Under the pieces are notes generated by a model. It worked only from the letters and a program-made list of their open reading frames with translations. It searched no databases and was not told the DNA's origin. DNA of 25,988 nt from an uncultured Muribaculaceae bacterium (GTDB lineage: Bacteria; Bacteroidota; Bacteroidia; Bacteroidales; Muribaculaceae): contig CAKTOT010000023.1 in the NCBI GenBank assembly GCA_934590135.1, positions 1-25,988 on the forward strand, given 5' to 3'. The stretch's first letter is position 1. Every line of letters starts with the position of its first letter. Shown here piece after piece: positions 1 to 7,532 of this stretch. The position numbers and the translations under genes were made by a program.

Positions 1-94
1 TTTTATCTCACACAACAAGCCTATACCACGCGCCGACACGCACGCGGCCACAGCCGCACTGCGCCGATACAGCCACCACAATTATCCCCCCCCC

Positions 95-141
95 AAAAAA
101 AAAGCGACGGGACGACGAAGCCGCGCTTCGTCATCCCGTCG
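95..141 (-). terminator. Intrinsic terminator of gapA
   Basis: A 17-bp stem (105-121 with 125-141, one G-T wobble) with a 3-nt loop lies 25 bp downstream of the gapA stop. Read on the minus strand it runs directly into nine T (95-103), the classic Rho-independent layout. The T9 is followed on that strand by nine G (C9A9 on the plus strand), an unusual double homopolymer that is also prone to sequencing error. Positions 1-94 beyond it hold no gene that I can see. Confidence 0.9.
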
Positions 142-166
142 TTGGGACTTATGGTCTTCGGGCTTA

Positions 167-1177
167 TTAGCCGTTGATCTTAACCATAGTTGCGATGAGG
201 TCGAGCACCTTGTTGGAGTAGCCGATCTCGTTGTCGTACCAGGAAACAACCTTTACGAAGTTGTCTGTCAGGTATACGCCGGCGTTGGCGTCAAAGATCG
301 AAGTGCGGGTGTCGCCCAGGAAGTCGGAGCTGACAACGGCATCTTCGGTGTAGCCCAGTACGCCTTTGAGTTCGCCTTCGGAAGCCTCCTTCATAGCCTT
401 GCAGATGTCCTCCTTGGTGGCGGGCTTGGCGAGGTTGACGGTGAGGTCAACTACCGAAACGTCGAGGGTGGGGACACGCATGGAGATGCCGGTGAGCTTG
501 CCGTTGAGTTCGGGGATAACCTTACCTACAGCCTTGGCAGCGCCGGTGCTGGAGGGGATGATGTTGCCCGAAGCGGCACGGCCGCCGCGCCAGTCTTTCA
601 TCGAAGGACCGTCTACGGTCTTCTGTGTGGCGGTGGTGGAGTGTACCGTGGTCATAAGGCCGGTAACGATGCCGAATTTGTCGTTGAGTACCTTAGCGAT
701 GGGAGCAAGGCAGTTGGTGGTGCAAGATGCGTTGGATACAAACTGTGTGCCCTTCTTGTAGGTGTCGGCATTTACGCCGCATACAAACATGGGGGTGTCG
801 TCCTTGGACGGTGCGGACATCACAACGTACTTGGCGCCGGCTTCGATGTGGCCCTGAGCTTTCTCTTTGGTCAGGAACAGACCGGTGGATTCTACGACGT
901 ACTCTGCGCCGACTGCACCCCAGTTGATTTCTTTGGGGTCACGGCATGCGGTAACGCGGATGGCTTTGCCATTGACGATAAGGAGGGATTTCTCGAGGTC
1001 GAAGTCTACGGTGCCTTCGAATGCGCCGTGCATTGTGTCGTACTTCAGCATGTAAGCCATGTAGTCAACGGGGAGAAGGTCGTTGATAGCGACTACTTCG
1101 ATGTCGTTACGTTTGGTGGAAGCGCGGAAGACAAAGCGACCGATGCGTCCAAAGCCATTGATACCAATCTTAGTCAT
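167..1177 (-). CDS. gapA: Glyceraldehyde-3-phosphate dehydrogenase, type I
   Basis: This cytoplasmic glycolytic enzyme converts glyceraldehyde-3-phosphate, NAD+ and phosphate to 1,3-bisphosphoglycerate. At 336 aa it is full length for the family. Visible motifs are the Rossmann start NGFGRIGR (residues 7-14), the active-site block SNASCTTNCLAP (148-159) with nucleophile Cys152, and His179 in HSTTATQKTVDGPS, which activates the cysteine. The C-terminal SWYDNEIGYSNKV signature is intact. Asn32-Asp33 after the first beta strands fits NAD rather than NADP use. The gene follows the lipid kinase gene on the same strand after 378 bp, has its own predicted promoter and ends in a strong terminator, so it is probably a single-gene unit. 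Nothing looks broken. Confidence 0.98.
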   Translation of the reverse strand: MTKIGINGFGRIGRFVFRASTKRNDIEVVAINDLLPVDYMAYMLKYDTMHGAFEGTVDFDLEKSLLIVNGKAIRVTACRDPKEINWGAVGAEYVVESTGLFLTKEKAQGHIEAGAKYVVMSAPSKDDTPMFVCGVNADTYKKGTQFVSNASCTTNCLAPIAKVLNDKFGIVTGLMTTVHSTTATQKTVDGPSMKDWRGGRAASGNIIPSSTGAAKAVGKVIPELNGKLTGISMRVPTLDVSVVDLTVNLAKPATKEDICKAMKEASEGELKGVLGYTEDAVVSSDFLGDTRTSIFDANAGVYLTDNFVKVVSWYDNEIGYSNKVLDLIATMVKING

Positions 1178-1315
1178 AGTGGTTTGTTGTTTTTGAAATT
1201 AATCGTATATGTTGTTTGTGTATATTCTTTCAAATCAAGTAAGTCGAGAAGGGTCTCGCCGTCCTATCGGAACCAAACGCGGCGGCCTTAACGCGGCCCT
1301 CCGCTTTTTGCGCCA

Positions 1316-1323
1316 CAAAATTA
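1316..1323 (-). promoter_or_regulatory. Predicted gapA promoter, -7 element
   Basis: The minus strand reads TAATTTTG, a perfect match to the Bacteroidota housekeeping -7 consensus TAnnTTTG. No good TTTG box is found 19-21 bp upstream, so activation by a regulator is possible. The start site would lie near 1310, giving a GC-rich leader of about 130 nt before gapA. Confidence 0.55.
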
Positions 1324-1347
1324 CACATTTTTTTCTGTAATTGAATG

Positions 1348-1373
1348 ATTTCACTATTATTTTTATGTGAAAT
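1348..1373. promoter_or_regulatory. AT-rich dyad upstream of the gapA promoter
   Basis: ATTTCAC (1348-1354) and GTGAAAT (1367-1373) form a perfect 7-bp inverted repeat around a 12-nt AT-rich spacer. It sits just upstream of where the -33 region of the gapA promoter would be. This is a typical place for a regulator site. The role is inferred from position only, and the regulator is unknown. Confidence 0.3.
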
Positions 1374-1464
1374 TTTGTATTTAAGGCTTCCGGCGCCGCC
1401 GTAACGCCTTTTTTGGCGGCACTTGACCGACCGATTTACCCTCTTCCGAGCTTTTGACGACATC

Positions 1465-1484
1465 GCTTTCGCGCGCGCGAAAGC
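1465..1484. other. 20-bp perfect palindrome downstream of the lipid kinase gene
   Basis: GCTTTCGC followed by GCGC and GCGAAAGC is a perfect 20-bp palindrome, 71 bp past the stop of the lipid kinase gene. It could fold as a hairpin in the 3' end of that transcript, but no T run follows on either strand, so I do not call it an intrinsic terminator. It lies in the 378-bp gap 1178-1555, which otherwise holds only the gapA leader and promoter. Confidence 0.5.
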
Positions 1485-1555
1485 ATTTTGCCCGCCGCCC
1501 GGCCCTTGCCGCTCTTTCCCGACACCTGCCCCACATCCCGGGACGCCGCACAACA

Positions 1556-2512
1556 TCACCGCAGATGCAGCGTGATAGCCATACCGCCCAGATAGTACTC
1601 CAACGGGCTGATAATCGGACGAAAAGGCGATTTATCTTTTTCGACAAACATGCTCAATCCTCCGTGGACGCACTCCACATCCAGACGCGACCCCAAGTCG
1701 CCCACCGGCTCACCGTCGAGATGCGCCGGCCCGGAAGCCCGACGAATACTCAGGCGCGGCACTCGCAGCGTCTCCACCAAGCGGTTATGCGCCAGCAGCC
1801 CGGTCATCATATCCACGCCCAGCAACATCGTACGCAACGCGTCCGCCTTGTGTATAATCACCACGTCCAGCAGCCCGTCCGTAATCGAAGCCTGCGGCGC
1901 GATAAAGGCATTATTGCCGTACTGCGAAGCATTGCATATCGCCACCAGGAATGCGTCACGCTCCAACGTCGCCTCCGGCGTCTCAATCACATAATGCTCG
2001 GGACGATAGCGCATAAACTCGACCACGGTACTGCGCACATACGACATACGGCCGCGCTTGCCCGACGCCGCAAACCGGTCAGACACCGCCGCATCGAAGC
2101 CCATACCGCAAGTACAGAAAAACTCACGCCCGTTGACCGTGGCATAATCGCAGCGGCACACCTGCCCGGCAATGACCGCATCCAGCGCCCGCATCGGGTC
2201 CACCGGAATGACTATATGTCGAGCCAACCCGTTGCCGCTGCCCGCCGGAATAATACCCATCGGTATCGGAGCGTGACACATAGCGCGTGCCACCTCATTG
2301 ACCGTGCCGTCGCCGCCGCAAGCCAGTACCGCGTCATAGCCGCCCTTCTCGACAGCCTCGCGCACACGCCGCGTCGCATCACCCGGCCCGGTGGTGACGT
2401 ACGTATCCACATCTATACCTGCGCGTCCCAGCCGCTCGCCGATACGCTCGGCCAGCCCGCGCTTGCTATGCGTCCCCGATATCGGATTAATTATAAGTAA
2501 GTGCCTTGGCAT
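1556..2512 (-). CDS. Diacylglycerol/lipid kinase family protein (YegS-like)
   Basis: This is a member of the DAGK catalytic-domain family (YegS/BmrU/DgkB group), which phosphorylates a lipid such as diacylglycerol using ATP at the membrane face. The chosen 318-aa form starts MPRHLLIINPISG, the family's usual first beta strand. It has the nucleotide-binding GGDGT (residues 66-70) followed by VNEVA, and PAGSGNGLAR (89-98). A reading frame open to about 2602 would need a TTG start and would swallow the promoter at 2521-2528, so I reject it. There is no signal peptide or membrane segment, as expected for soluble family members. The substrate cannot be told from sequence, and a sphingoid-base or other lipid kinase is also possible. 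It is divergent from the prolyl isomerase gene. Confidence 0.88.
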   Translation of the reverse strand: MPRHLLIINPISGTHSKRGLAERIGERLGRAGIDVDTYVTTGPGDATRRVREAVEKGGYDAVLACGGDGTVNEVARAMCHAPIPMGIIPAGSGNGLARHIVIPVDPMRALDAVIAGQVCRCDYATVNGREFFCTCGMGFDAAVSDRFAASGKRGRMSYVRSTVVEFMRYRPEHYVIETPEATLERDAFLVAICNASQYGNNAFIAPQASITDGLLDVVIIHKADALRTMLLGVDMMTGLLAHNRLVETLRVPRLSIRRASGPAHLDGEPVGDLGSRLDVECVHGGLSMFVEKDKSPFRPIISPLEYYLGGMAITLHLR

Positions 2513-2520
2513 ATTAAATG

Positions 2521-2554
2521 CAAAGATACGTCTTTTTCGCCGAACATCGCCAAT
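2521..2554 (-). promoter_or_regulatory. Predicted promoter of the lipid kinase gene
   Basis: The minus strand reads TATCTTTG (2521-2528), a perfect TAnnTTTG -7 element. An ATTG at 2551-2554 lies 22 bp upstream, slightly far for a -33 box. The element ends only 8 nt before the ATG, so the predicted transcript has almost no 5' leader. Confidence 0.6.
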
Positions 2555-2719
2555 ATCCCCTCCCCTTTCGCGTTTTTTCCCTTTTGAGTAAGGCTCGAGC
2601 AAGTCACAGCTTCAACAAAAAAGTCTAAGTAAAGCTCGAACAGTAATTGCAACAGCGAAAGCGGGCGGGGCGGCGGCGAATTTTTGGCGGCGGGCGGCGG
2701 GTTATTCGAAGATATTGGC

Positions 2720-2727
2720 TAATTTTG
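2720..2727 (+). promoter_or_regulatory. Predicted promoter for the prolyl isomerase gene
   Basis: TAATTTTG matches the -7 consensus TAnnTTTG on the plus strand. No clear TTTG is found 19-21 bp upstream. If used, it gives a leader of roughly 295 nt that contains both repeat arrays described at 2800-2843 and 2916-3008. A promoter closer to the gene cannot be excluded. Confidence 0.4.
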
Positions 2728-2799
2728 CAACCGGATAATCGTGCCTTCCGTCTCCTGAATGATAATGGTTGACGCCGTTTCTTTAGCACGGTAATTACG

Positions 2800-2843
2800 G
2801 CAGCCGTGACAGCAGCCGTGACGGCAGCCGTGACAGCAGCCGA
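2800..2843 (+). repeat. 12-bp tandem repeat, about 3.6 copies
   Basis: The unit GCAGCCGTGACA is repeated at 2800, 2812 (last base G) and 2824, with a partial fourth copy from 2836. It is nearly perfect, so it is recent or selected. It lies in the 428-bp gap between the divergent lipid kinase and prolyl isomerase genes. No start codon opens a frame through it. Confidence 0.85.
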
Positions 2844-2915
2844 TTCTTCCGGATGACAATCCGCCCGTTTGGGACAATAAAAGGCAGGTTTTCGCGTTAT
2901 ATTATAGTTGAAAAA

Positions 2916-3008
2916 CCGAACGGCAGTAAACATCCGAACGATAGTAAACGACCGAACGATAGTTGAACATCCGAACGGCAGTAAACATCCGAAAGACAGT
3001 AAAACAAT
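2916..3008 (+). repeat. 18-bp degenerate tandem repeat before the prolyl isomerase gene
   Basis: Five units of consensus CCGAACGRYAGTAAACAT start at 2916, 2934, 2952, 2971 and 2989, and a partial sixth starts at 3009. Units one and four are identical, and units three and five carry 1-2 extra bases. The array ends about 20 bp before the ATG at 3031 and would form the end of the mRNA leader. There are no spacers of unique sequence, so it is not a CRISPR. Confidence 0.85.
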
Positions 3009-3030
3009 CGAACGACTAAAACTTCTATAA

Positions 3031-4974
3031 ATGAAAAAGCTCCATCTATCAGCCGCCATCGCGGTCACGGCCATAGCAGTCACGGCTGCCGCCGCATCCG
3101 ATCCGGTATTGATGACTATCAACAAGATGCCCGTGCACCTGAGCGAATTCGAGTATCTGTATCATAAGAATAACTCGCAGCAGCTGCAGCCCCAGACGCT
3201 CGACGAATATGTCGATATGTTTGTCAACTATAAGTTGAAAGTGGCTGCCGCCGTAGCCGCCGGCATGGACACCACGGCCTCGTTCCGCAACGAGTTCGAG
3301 GGATATGCCGCCGAGCTGGCTCAGTCGCGCATGGTGGATTCCACCGTGTACGACTCGCTGTTGCACGAGGCCTACGCGCACGCCTGCGAGCTTCGCTACG
3401 TCAGCCATATTATGCTGCCGCCCTCGGACGCCTCCAACTCCTCGGAGGCCGCCATGGCACACGCCGATTCGATACGCAACGCCATCGTCTCCGGCGCCAC
3501 GACCTTTGAAGACGCCGCCGCCGTATCCATAGACCGCGGCAGCGCCTCGCGCGGCGGACGCATGGGCTGGGTGCTGCCCGGCCGCTACCCCTGGCCCTTC
3601 GAGAAAGCCTCCTACGACACGCCCTTAGGCGGAATCTCGCCCGTGATAAACTCGGGCTTCGGCCTCCATATCATACGTGTGGACGAGATCAAGCCCAATC
3701 CCGGCGAGGTTGAATCCGAGCATATACTCAAGCTTACGCAAGGCAAAACGCCCGAAGAAGCCGCACATGCTCGCGTGGCCATAGACTCGATATACAACGT
3801 GGTGACGCAACCCGGAGTGGACTTCGAGGACGTGGCTCGCCGCGAAAGCGAAGACCCCGGAAGCGCCAAACAGGGCGGAAAACTCGGATGGTACAGCTCG
3901 GGAATGATGGTCGCCCCCTTCGATTCGGCATCCTTTGCCATGCAAGTGGGCGAAATCTCGCGCCCCGTAGCCACATCGTACGGATACCACATCATACACA
4001 AGACCGGCGCACGCCCCGTGGCTTCATTTGAAGATATGCGCCAATCGCTCGAGCAGCAAATCAACGGCGACGAGCGCGGACAGCTGCCCGCACAACGCCG
4101 TCTCGACACCCTGGTCAAGCAATACAAAGGACTGGTGTCCGAAGAAGGCCTGGCCAAGACCCGCCGCCTGCTCGAAGACTGCGGCGGATACGATTCGACG
4201 GCCGTAGCGGCGCTCAAAACATCCACCATCCCCGTATATACGGTCAACGGCAAACAATACACCGTGGCATCCGTGATGCCGGCCATGCCCGTCACCGCAT
4301 CCAAGGATATCGACAACGCCATAAATATGCTGCGCAACACCGCCACACGCGCCATGCGCGACAAAGTCGCCGAGACATACCGCAAGGACCTGATAAATAT
4401 CGACCCCGACTATCGCAATATCTACAACGAATATCGCGACGGCATCCTGCTGTACAATATCTCCAACCAAGAAGTATGGGAACGCGCCGCCAAAGACACC
4501 ACCGGCCTCGAAAAATACTTTGCCGAGCATCGTGCCGACTACACCTGGAAGGCGCCCAAATTCAAAGGCTACGTCATCTTCGCGGCCTCCGATAGCGTAC
4601 AGACCCTGGTCAAGGCATTCACCGACAGCCTCGACAGAGCCGGAGCCAAATTCACGCGCGAACAACTGGTCAAGATGATAGACAAGCGCTTCGGCCGCGA
4701 CGCCAAGGTCGAGCGCGTCCTTGCCGCCAAGGGCGACAACGCCATCACCGATTACCTGGCCTTCGACGGACCCAAGCCCGAGAACCAAAAAATGCGCTGG
4801 CAAAGCTACTACGCATACCGCGGCCGCATCATCGACCAACCCGAAGACGCCTTTGACGTGCGCGGACAAGTCACCACCGACTACCAATCCCTGCTCGAAA
4901 AACAATGGGTCAAGGAACTGCGCAAGCGCTTCCCGGTCAAAATCAACCGCAAAGTACTCGCAAAAGTCAAATAA
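3031..4974 (+). CDS. Secreted peptidylprolyl isomerase with two parvulin domains (PpiC/SurA type)
   Basis: This is a 647-aa exported folding factor that should catalyse cis-trans isomerisation of proline bonds in the periplasm and chaperone outer-membrane proteins. Residues 1-23 form a signal peptide (MKKLHLS, then an Ala/Val/Thr-rich core, AAAAS). Residues 30-120 resemble the SurA-like helical N-domain. Parvulin domain one spans about 121-218 (VSHIMLPPSD, GGRMGWVLPG, FGLHIIRVDEI). Domain two spans about 228-328 (ESEHILKLTQG, GGKLGWYSSGMMVAPFD, YGYHIIHK). The C-terminal 300 residues are charged and have no motif I recognise. Bacteroidales commonly carry such tandem-parvulin proteins. It lies 90 bp upstream of the cobalamin adenosyltransferase gene on the same strand and may be co-transcribed with it. 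Activity versus chaperone-only function cannot be decided here. Confidence 0.92.
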   Translation: MKKLHLSAAIAVTAIAVTAAAASDPVLMTINKMPVHLSEFEYLYHKNNSQQLQPQTLDEYVDMFVNYKLKVAAAVAAGMDTTASFRNEFEGYAAELAQSRMVDSTVYDSLLHEAYAHACELRYVSHIMLPPSDASNSSEAAMAHADSIRNAIVSGATTFEDAAAVSIDRGSASRGGRMGWVLPGRYPWPFEKASYDTPLGGISPVINSGFGLHIIRVDEIKPNPGEVESEHILKLTQGKTPEEAAHARVAIDSIYNVVTQPGVDFEDVARRESEDPGSAKQGGKLGWYSSGMMVAPFDSASFAMQVGEISRPVATSYGYHIIHKTGARPVASFEDMRQSLEQQINGDERGQLPAQRRLDTLVKQYKGLVSEEGLAKTRRLLEDCGGYDSTAVAALKTSTIPVYTVNGKQYTVASVMPAMPVTASKDIDNAINMLRNTATRAMRDKVAETYRKDLINIDPDYRNIYNEYRDGILLYNISNQEVWERAAKDTTGLEKYFAEHRADYTWKAPKFKGYVIFAASDSVQTLVKAFTDSLDRAGAKFTREQLVKMIDKRFGRDAKVERVLAAKGDNAITDYLAFDGPKPENQKMRWQSYYAYRGRIIDQPEDAFDVRGQVTTDYQSLLEKQWVKELRKRFPVKINRKVLAKVK

Positions 4975-4995
4975 TCAGACACACAAGACATCGCA

Positions 4996-5031
4996 CGGAT
5001 GCCGCTTTCCGGCTACGGAAAACGGCATCCG
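4996..5031 (+). other. Imperfect hairpin between the isomerase and adenosyltransferase genes
   Basis: Left arm 4996-5011 and right arm 5016-5031 pair over 15 bp, with one C-A mismatch (5005/5022) and a 4-nt loop. It sits in the 90-bp gap before the ATG at 5065. No T run follows, so it is not a classical terminator. It could be an mRNA stability or processing element. No cobalamin-riboswitch features are visible. Confidence 0.6.
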
Positions 5032-5064
5032 CGCCGCATAAACGCCACAATATCCCTCCCACCG

Positions 5065-5616
5065 ATGAAAATATACACACGCACAGGCGATGCCGGCACC
5101 ACCTCGCTGGTAGGCGGCACCAGAGTGAGCAAGACACACCCGCGCCTCGAAGCCTACGGCACCGTGGACGAAGTCAACAGCCACCTCGGACTGCTGGCGG
5201 CCTACGACATCCCCGAAGGCGACCGCAAGACACTGCTTTGGCTGCAAAACAGACTCTTTGACCTCGGATGCCAATTAGCCACCGAAGAAGACAGCAAATG
5301 GAAACCGCGCGCAATCACAGCAGACGACGTCGCACACCTCGAAGCACTCATCGACGAAGTCGACGCATCACTGCCGCGACACAATCGCTTTATACTGCCC
5401 GGCGGAACCGCTGCCGCCGCTCAGGCTCACGTAGCTCGCACCGTGGCACGACGCGCCGAACGCGATATGCTGCGACTGGACCAAGCCCTCGGCGGCGAAA
5501 AAATTGCACCCGAAGCGCTCAAATTTGTCAATCGACTCAGCGACTACCTCTTCGTGACGGCTCGTCACCTGAATATTGTCGCCGGATACGAAGAAATTTT
5601 TTGGGAACAAGAGTGA
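5065..5616 (+). CDS. Cob(I)alamin adenosyltransferase, PduO/MMAB type
   Basis: This cytoplasmic enzyme transfers the adenosyl group of ATP to cob(I)alamin to make coenzyme B12, needed by enzymes such as methylmalonyl-CoA mutase. The 183-aa length is normal. The N-terminal ATP-binding signature TRTGDAGTTSLVGG lies at residues 5-18, followed by YGTVDEVNSHLG (31-42). The C-terminal signature FILPGGTAAAAQAHVARTVARRAER is at 109-133, including the arginine-rich helix that contacts ATP. The frame is open upstream to 4999, but MKIYTRTGD is the family start and the hairpin lies in the extension. No other cobalamin gene is in the window, so the link is by family only. Confidence 0.94.
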   Translation: MKIYTRTGDAGTTSLVGGTRVSKTHPRLEAYGTVDEVNSHLGLLAAYDIPEGDRKTLLWLQNRLFDLGCQLATEEDSKWKPRAITADDVAHLEALIDEVDASLPRHNRFILPGGTAAAAQAHVARTVARRAERDMLRLDQALGGEKIAPEALKFVNRLSDYLFVTARHLNIVAGYEEIFWEQE

Positions 5617-5634
5617 TAATTCGCACAAATAATG

Positions 5635-5642
5635 TATCTTTG
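5635..5642 (+). promoter_or_regulatory. Predicted promoter of the DUF2795 gene
   Basis: TATCTTTG, followed by CA, matches the -7 consensus TAnnTTTG and lies 19 bp past the adenosyltransferase stop. No clear -33 TTTG is seen. The predicted leader before the ATG at 5734 is about 85 nt. Confidence 0.55.
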
Positions 5643-5733
5643 CACTCCTTTTGACGGCAACGCATCGCGCACGGCCGGAAAAACGCAAAATACATCTACA
5701 CATACAACCACATCTAAGCATATATAACACGCT

Positions 5734-5955
5734 ATGTATTGGACACTTGAACTCGCAACCAAGCTCGAAGACGCTCCCTGGCCCGCAACCAAGGACGAAC
5801 TCATAGACTATGCAACGCGCTCCGGCGCACCGATGGAAGTCATCGAAAACCTTCAAGAGATTGAAGACGAAGGCGAGACCTACGAAAGCATCGAAGACAT
5901 CTGGCCCGACTATCCCAGCAACGACGACTTCTTTTTCAACGAAGACGAGTATTGA
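5734..5955 (+). CDS. DUF2795 small acidic protein
   Basis: This 73-aa soluble protein is of a type conserved across Bacteroidales and annotated as DUF2795. It begins MYWTLELATKLEDAPWPATK, continues with a helix ELIDYATRSGAP, and ends in a strongly acidic tail rich in Asp, Glu and Phe (IWPDYPSNDDFFFNEDEY). There is no signal peptide, membrane segment or metal motif. The function is unknown. It has its own promoter-like element at 5635 and a strong terminator 42 bp downstream, so it is probably an independent short transcript, which suggests high or separately controlled expression. Confidence 0.9.
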   Translation: MYWTLELATKLEDAPWPATKDELIDYATRSGAPMEVIENLQEIEDEGETYESIEDIWPDYPSNDDFFFNEDEY

Positions 5956-5996
5956 CCTCGACATTACGTCGAATCATACAATAGAGCAAGGCGAAG

Positions 5997-6036
5997 CGAT
6001 ACGCGAATCCGCAAGGATTCCGTATCGTTTTTTTTT
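5997..6036 (+). terminator. Intrinsic terminator after the DUF2795 gene
   Basis: CGATACG (5997-6003), a bulged C (6004) and GAATCC (6005-6010) pair with GGATTC (6015-6020) and CGTATCG (6021-6027) around a GCAA tetraloop. Nine T follow (6028-6036). The remaining 130 bp to the convergent gene at 6167 contain nothing I recognise. Confidence 0.93.
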
Positions 6037-6166
6037 GACACCCGTTTTGACCTATACGCCTTTTATTTCGGCTCTTTTTACCGCCAAACGTACTGCTCGA
6101 ATCAAAAATGCCTACAGGCATGAGCAAACTGGCCTCAGACACACCGAATGAGACACTACCCCGGGG

Positions 6167-7480
6167 CTAATACGTATATATCTGTATTCCGGCGTAATAC
6201 CGGCCTTGGAGACGCCACTGATACTCGGTGGCATATCGCGTGGGCGGCTGGTCGTACACGTACCGACGCAGCAGCCGCGGCGGCTCAGTCCAGCGATAAT
6301 GTATCCGGATGTTACGGGTAGGTGCGGGCGCCTTGCCGCGTTGCACCTCGCGCGCACACTCGATGACATCCCCTATTTGCTCGTAACGGCGTACATGCTC
6401 GACGGTAGCCCAAACTTGATGCGCCGTCACCACGGCCAGCAGGACTACTGCGGCGAGGCGCGAGCCTCGGGTGTTGCGCGTAGGCATTAAAGGTTCGAGC
6501 AGCCGCAGTCCGGCCATAACCGCAAACAACGCCACCGGCGTCAGCGACCGTTGGCCCGTATGTACGGCCACCGACATCAGCAGGGACATAGCCAAAGCTA
6601 TTGATATTACGGGCATTGCGCCTAAGCTATGCCACAATCCGCGGAAGCCGCTGCGCACGGCGGTGACTACGGCCATAGCCGCAACGAACCATAGCGCCGG
6701 AAGACATCCCAGCATTTCGAGTCCCGTAAGGAGACCCGAGCCGGAAGCATCGTTGGCAAACATGCGCTGCCAATTGCCCGGCGCCCAGACCAATACGAGG
6801 CACCCCACCGACAGAGCAATCATCGTTGCCAGCGGCGGACGGCGCTCCTCATTGCCCCATAACGCTACGCACCACAGAGCGCCGCACAGCGGCAGCGCAA
6901 AGCCCTCGTTGGACGCCCCCACCAAGAAGGCCAAAGTGCATTGCAGCCACACCTTACGGCGTCCGTATACGGACCACAGCAGCGCCATGACCCCCAGCGA
7001 CGGCCACAAGTAGTTGGGCGCAAGATTGATGGACAGCCACAGCCTGTTCGGATCGGGAAAGGCGTGCAGCCACAGCGTCACCACCACGGCCCACCACAGC
7101 ACGTTGCGCCGTAGTCGACGTCCGCATAGGCGTCCGCAGCCTATGACCGCCAGCACCAACACCGCCATATTCAGCGGATAGAACCATTCGGGTCCGGCCA
7201 GTGTCGATATGGCCATCTCGAAGCTATGGATGATTACGCGGCCGTTGACGCCCACATAATGGTTGCCCATCGACCGGAGGATGTCGTCCGGTCCCTCGAC
7301 GGGACGCATCGAGGCAAAGGCAAAATAATCGCGTCCCTGCGCACTGTCAAAGCAATAGAAATAGCGCAATTCGTCGCCGGCGGGGTAATGAGCGTACATA
7401 CGTATGCATACAACTACGGCTATCACCGCAATAAGTGCGGCGAGGACGGCAGTGACCGTATACTTTCCGAGGTGTTTCAT
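6167..7480 (-). CDS. Polytopic membrane protein, DUF6056/GT-C-like
   Basis: This 437-aa integral membrane protein has about 10-11 hydrophobic segments. The first is at residues 8-27, followed by an extracytoplasmic loop with AGDELRYFY (Asp36-Glu37), then a region with NHYVGVNGRVIIHSFEM. A membrane helix followed by an acidic loop motif is typical of GT-C-type glycosyltransferases and of the DUF6056 family common in Bacteroidota. I infer a role in surface glycan or lipid-linked sugar transfer, but no sugar-binding residues can be proven. The C-terminal 80 residues are soluble and Arg/Tyr-rich. It lies 52 bp downstream of the DUF1573 gene without an obvious promoter, so it is probably the last gene of the minus-strand cluster. 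Confidence 0.65.
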   Translation of the reverse strand: MKHLGKYTVTAVLAALIAVIAVVVCIRMYAHYPAGDELRYFYCFDSAQGRDYFAFASMRPVEGPDDILRSMGNHYVGVNGRVIIHSFEMAISTLAGPEWFYPLNMAVLVLAVIGCGRLCGRRLRRNVLWWAVVVTLWLHAFPDPNRLWLSINLAPNYLWPSLGVMALLWSVYGRRKVWLQCTLAFLVGASNEGFALPLCGALWCVALWGNEERRPPLATMIALSVGCLVLVWAPGNWQRMFANDASGSGLLTGLEMLGCLPALWFVAAMAVVTAVRSGFRGLWHSLGAMPVISIALAMSLLMSVAVHTGQRSLTPVALFAVMAGLRLLEPLMPTRNTRGSRLAAVVLLAVVTAHQVWATVEHVRRYEQIGDVIECAREVQRGKAPAPTRNIRIHYRWTEPPRLLRRYVYDQPPTRYATEYQWRLQGRYYAGIQIYTY

Positions 7481-7532
7481 CGCTTTCTTAAGGGGCTTAG
7501 GGACCGTGATTTATGAGTAGAGGCTTGGCAGC

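Noticed and set aside
641..1291. A 216-aa plus-strand frame opposite gapA
   Set aside because: It overlaps a textbook GAPDH gene and resembles no family.
1454..2500. A 348-aa plus-strand frame opposite the lipid kinase gene
   Set aside because: It is rich in Arg, His and Gln without motifs and is the mirror of a gene with GGDGT and PAGSGNG signatures.
2513..2602. N-terminal extension of the lipid kinase
   Set aside because: It needs a TTG start, contains the promoter element at 2521-2528 and is not part of the family fold.
2916..3008. Possible CRISPR array
   Set aside because: Units of 18 bp are directly adjacent with no spacers, and no cas gene is present.
2625..3125. A 166-aa minus-strand frame running through both repeat arrays
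   Set aside because: Its regularity comes from the tandem DNA repeats, and it overlaps the isomerase start.
4024..4905. A 293-aa minus-strand frame opposite the prolyl isomerase gene
   Set aside because: It has no start context and no domain, and the plus strand carries the conserved parvulin motifs.
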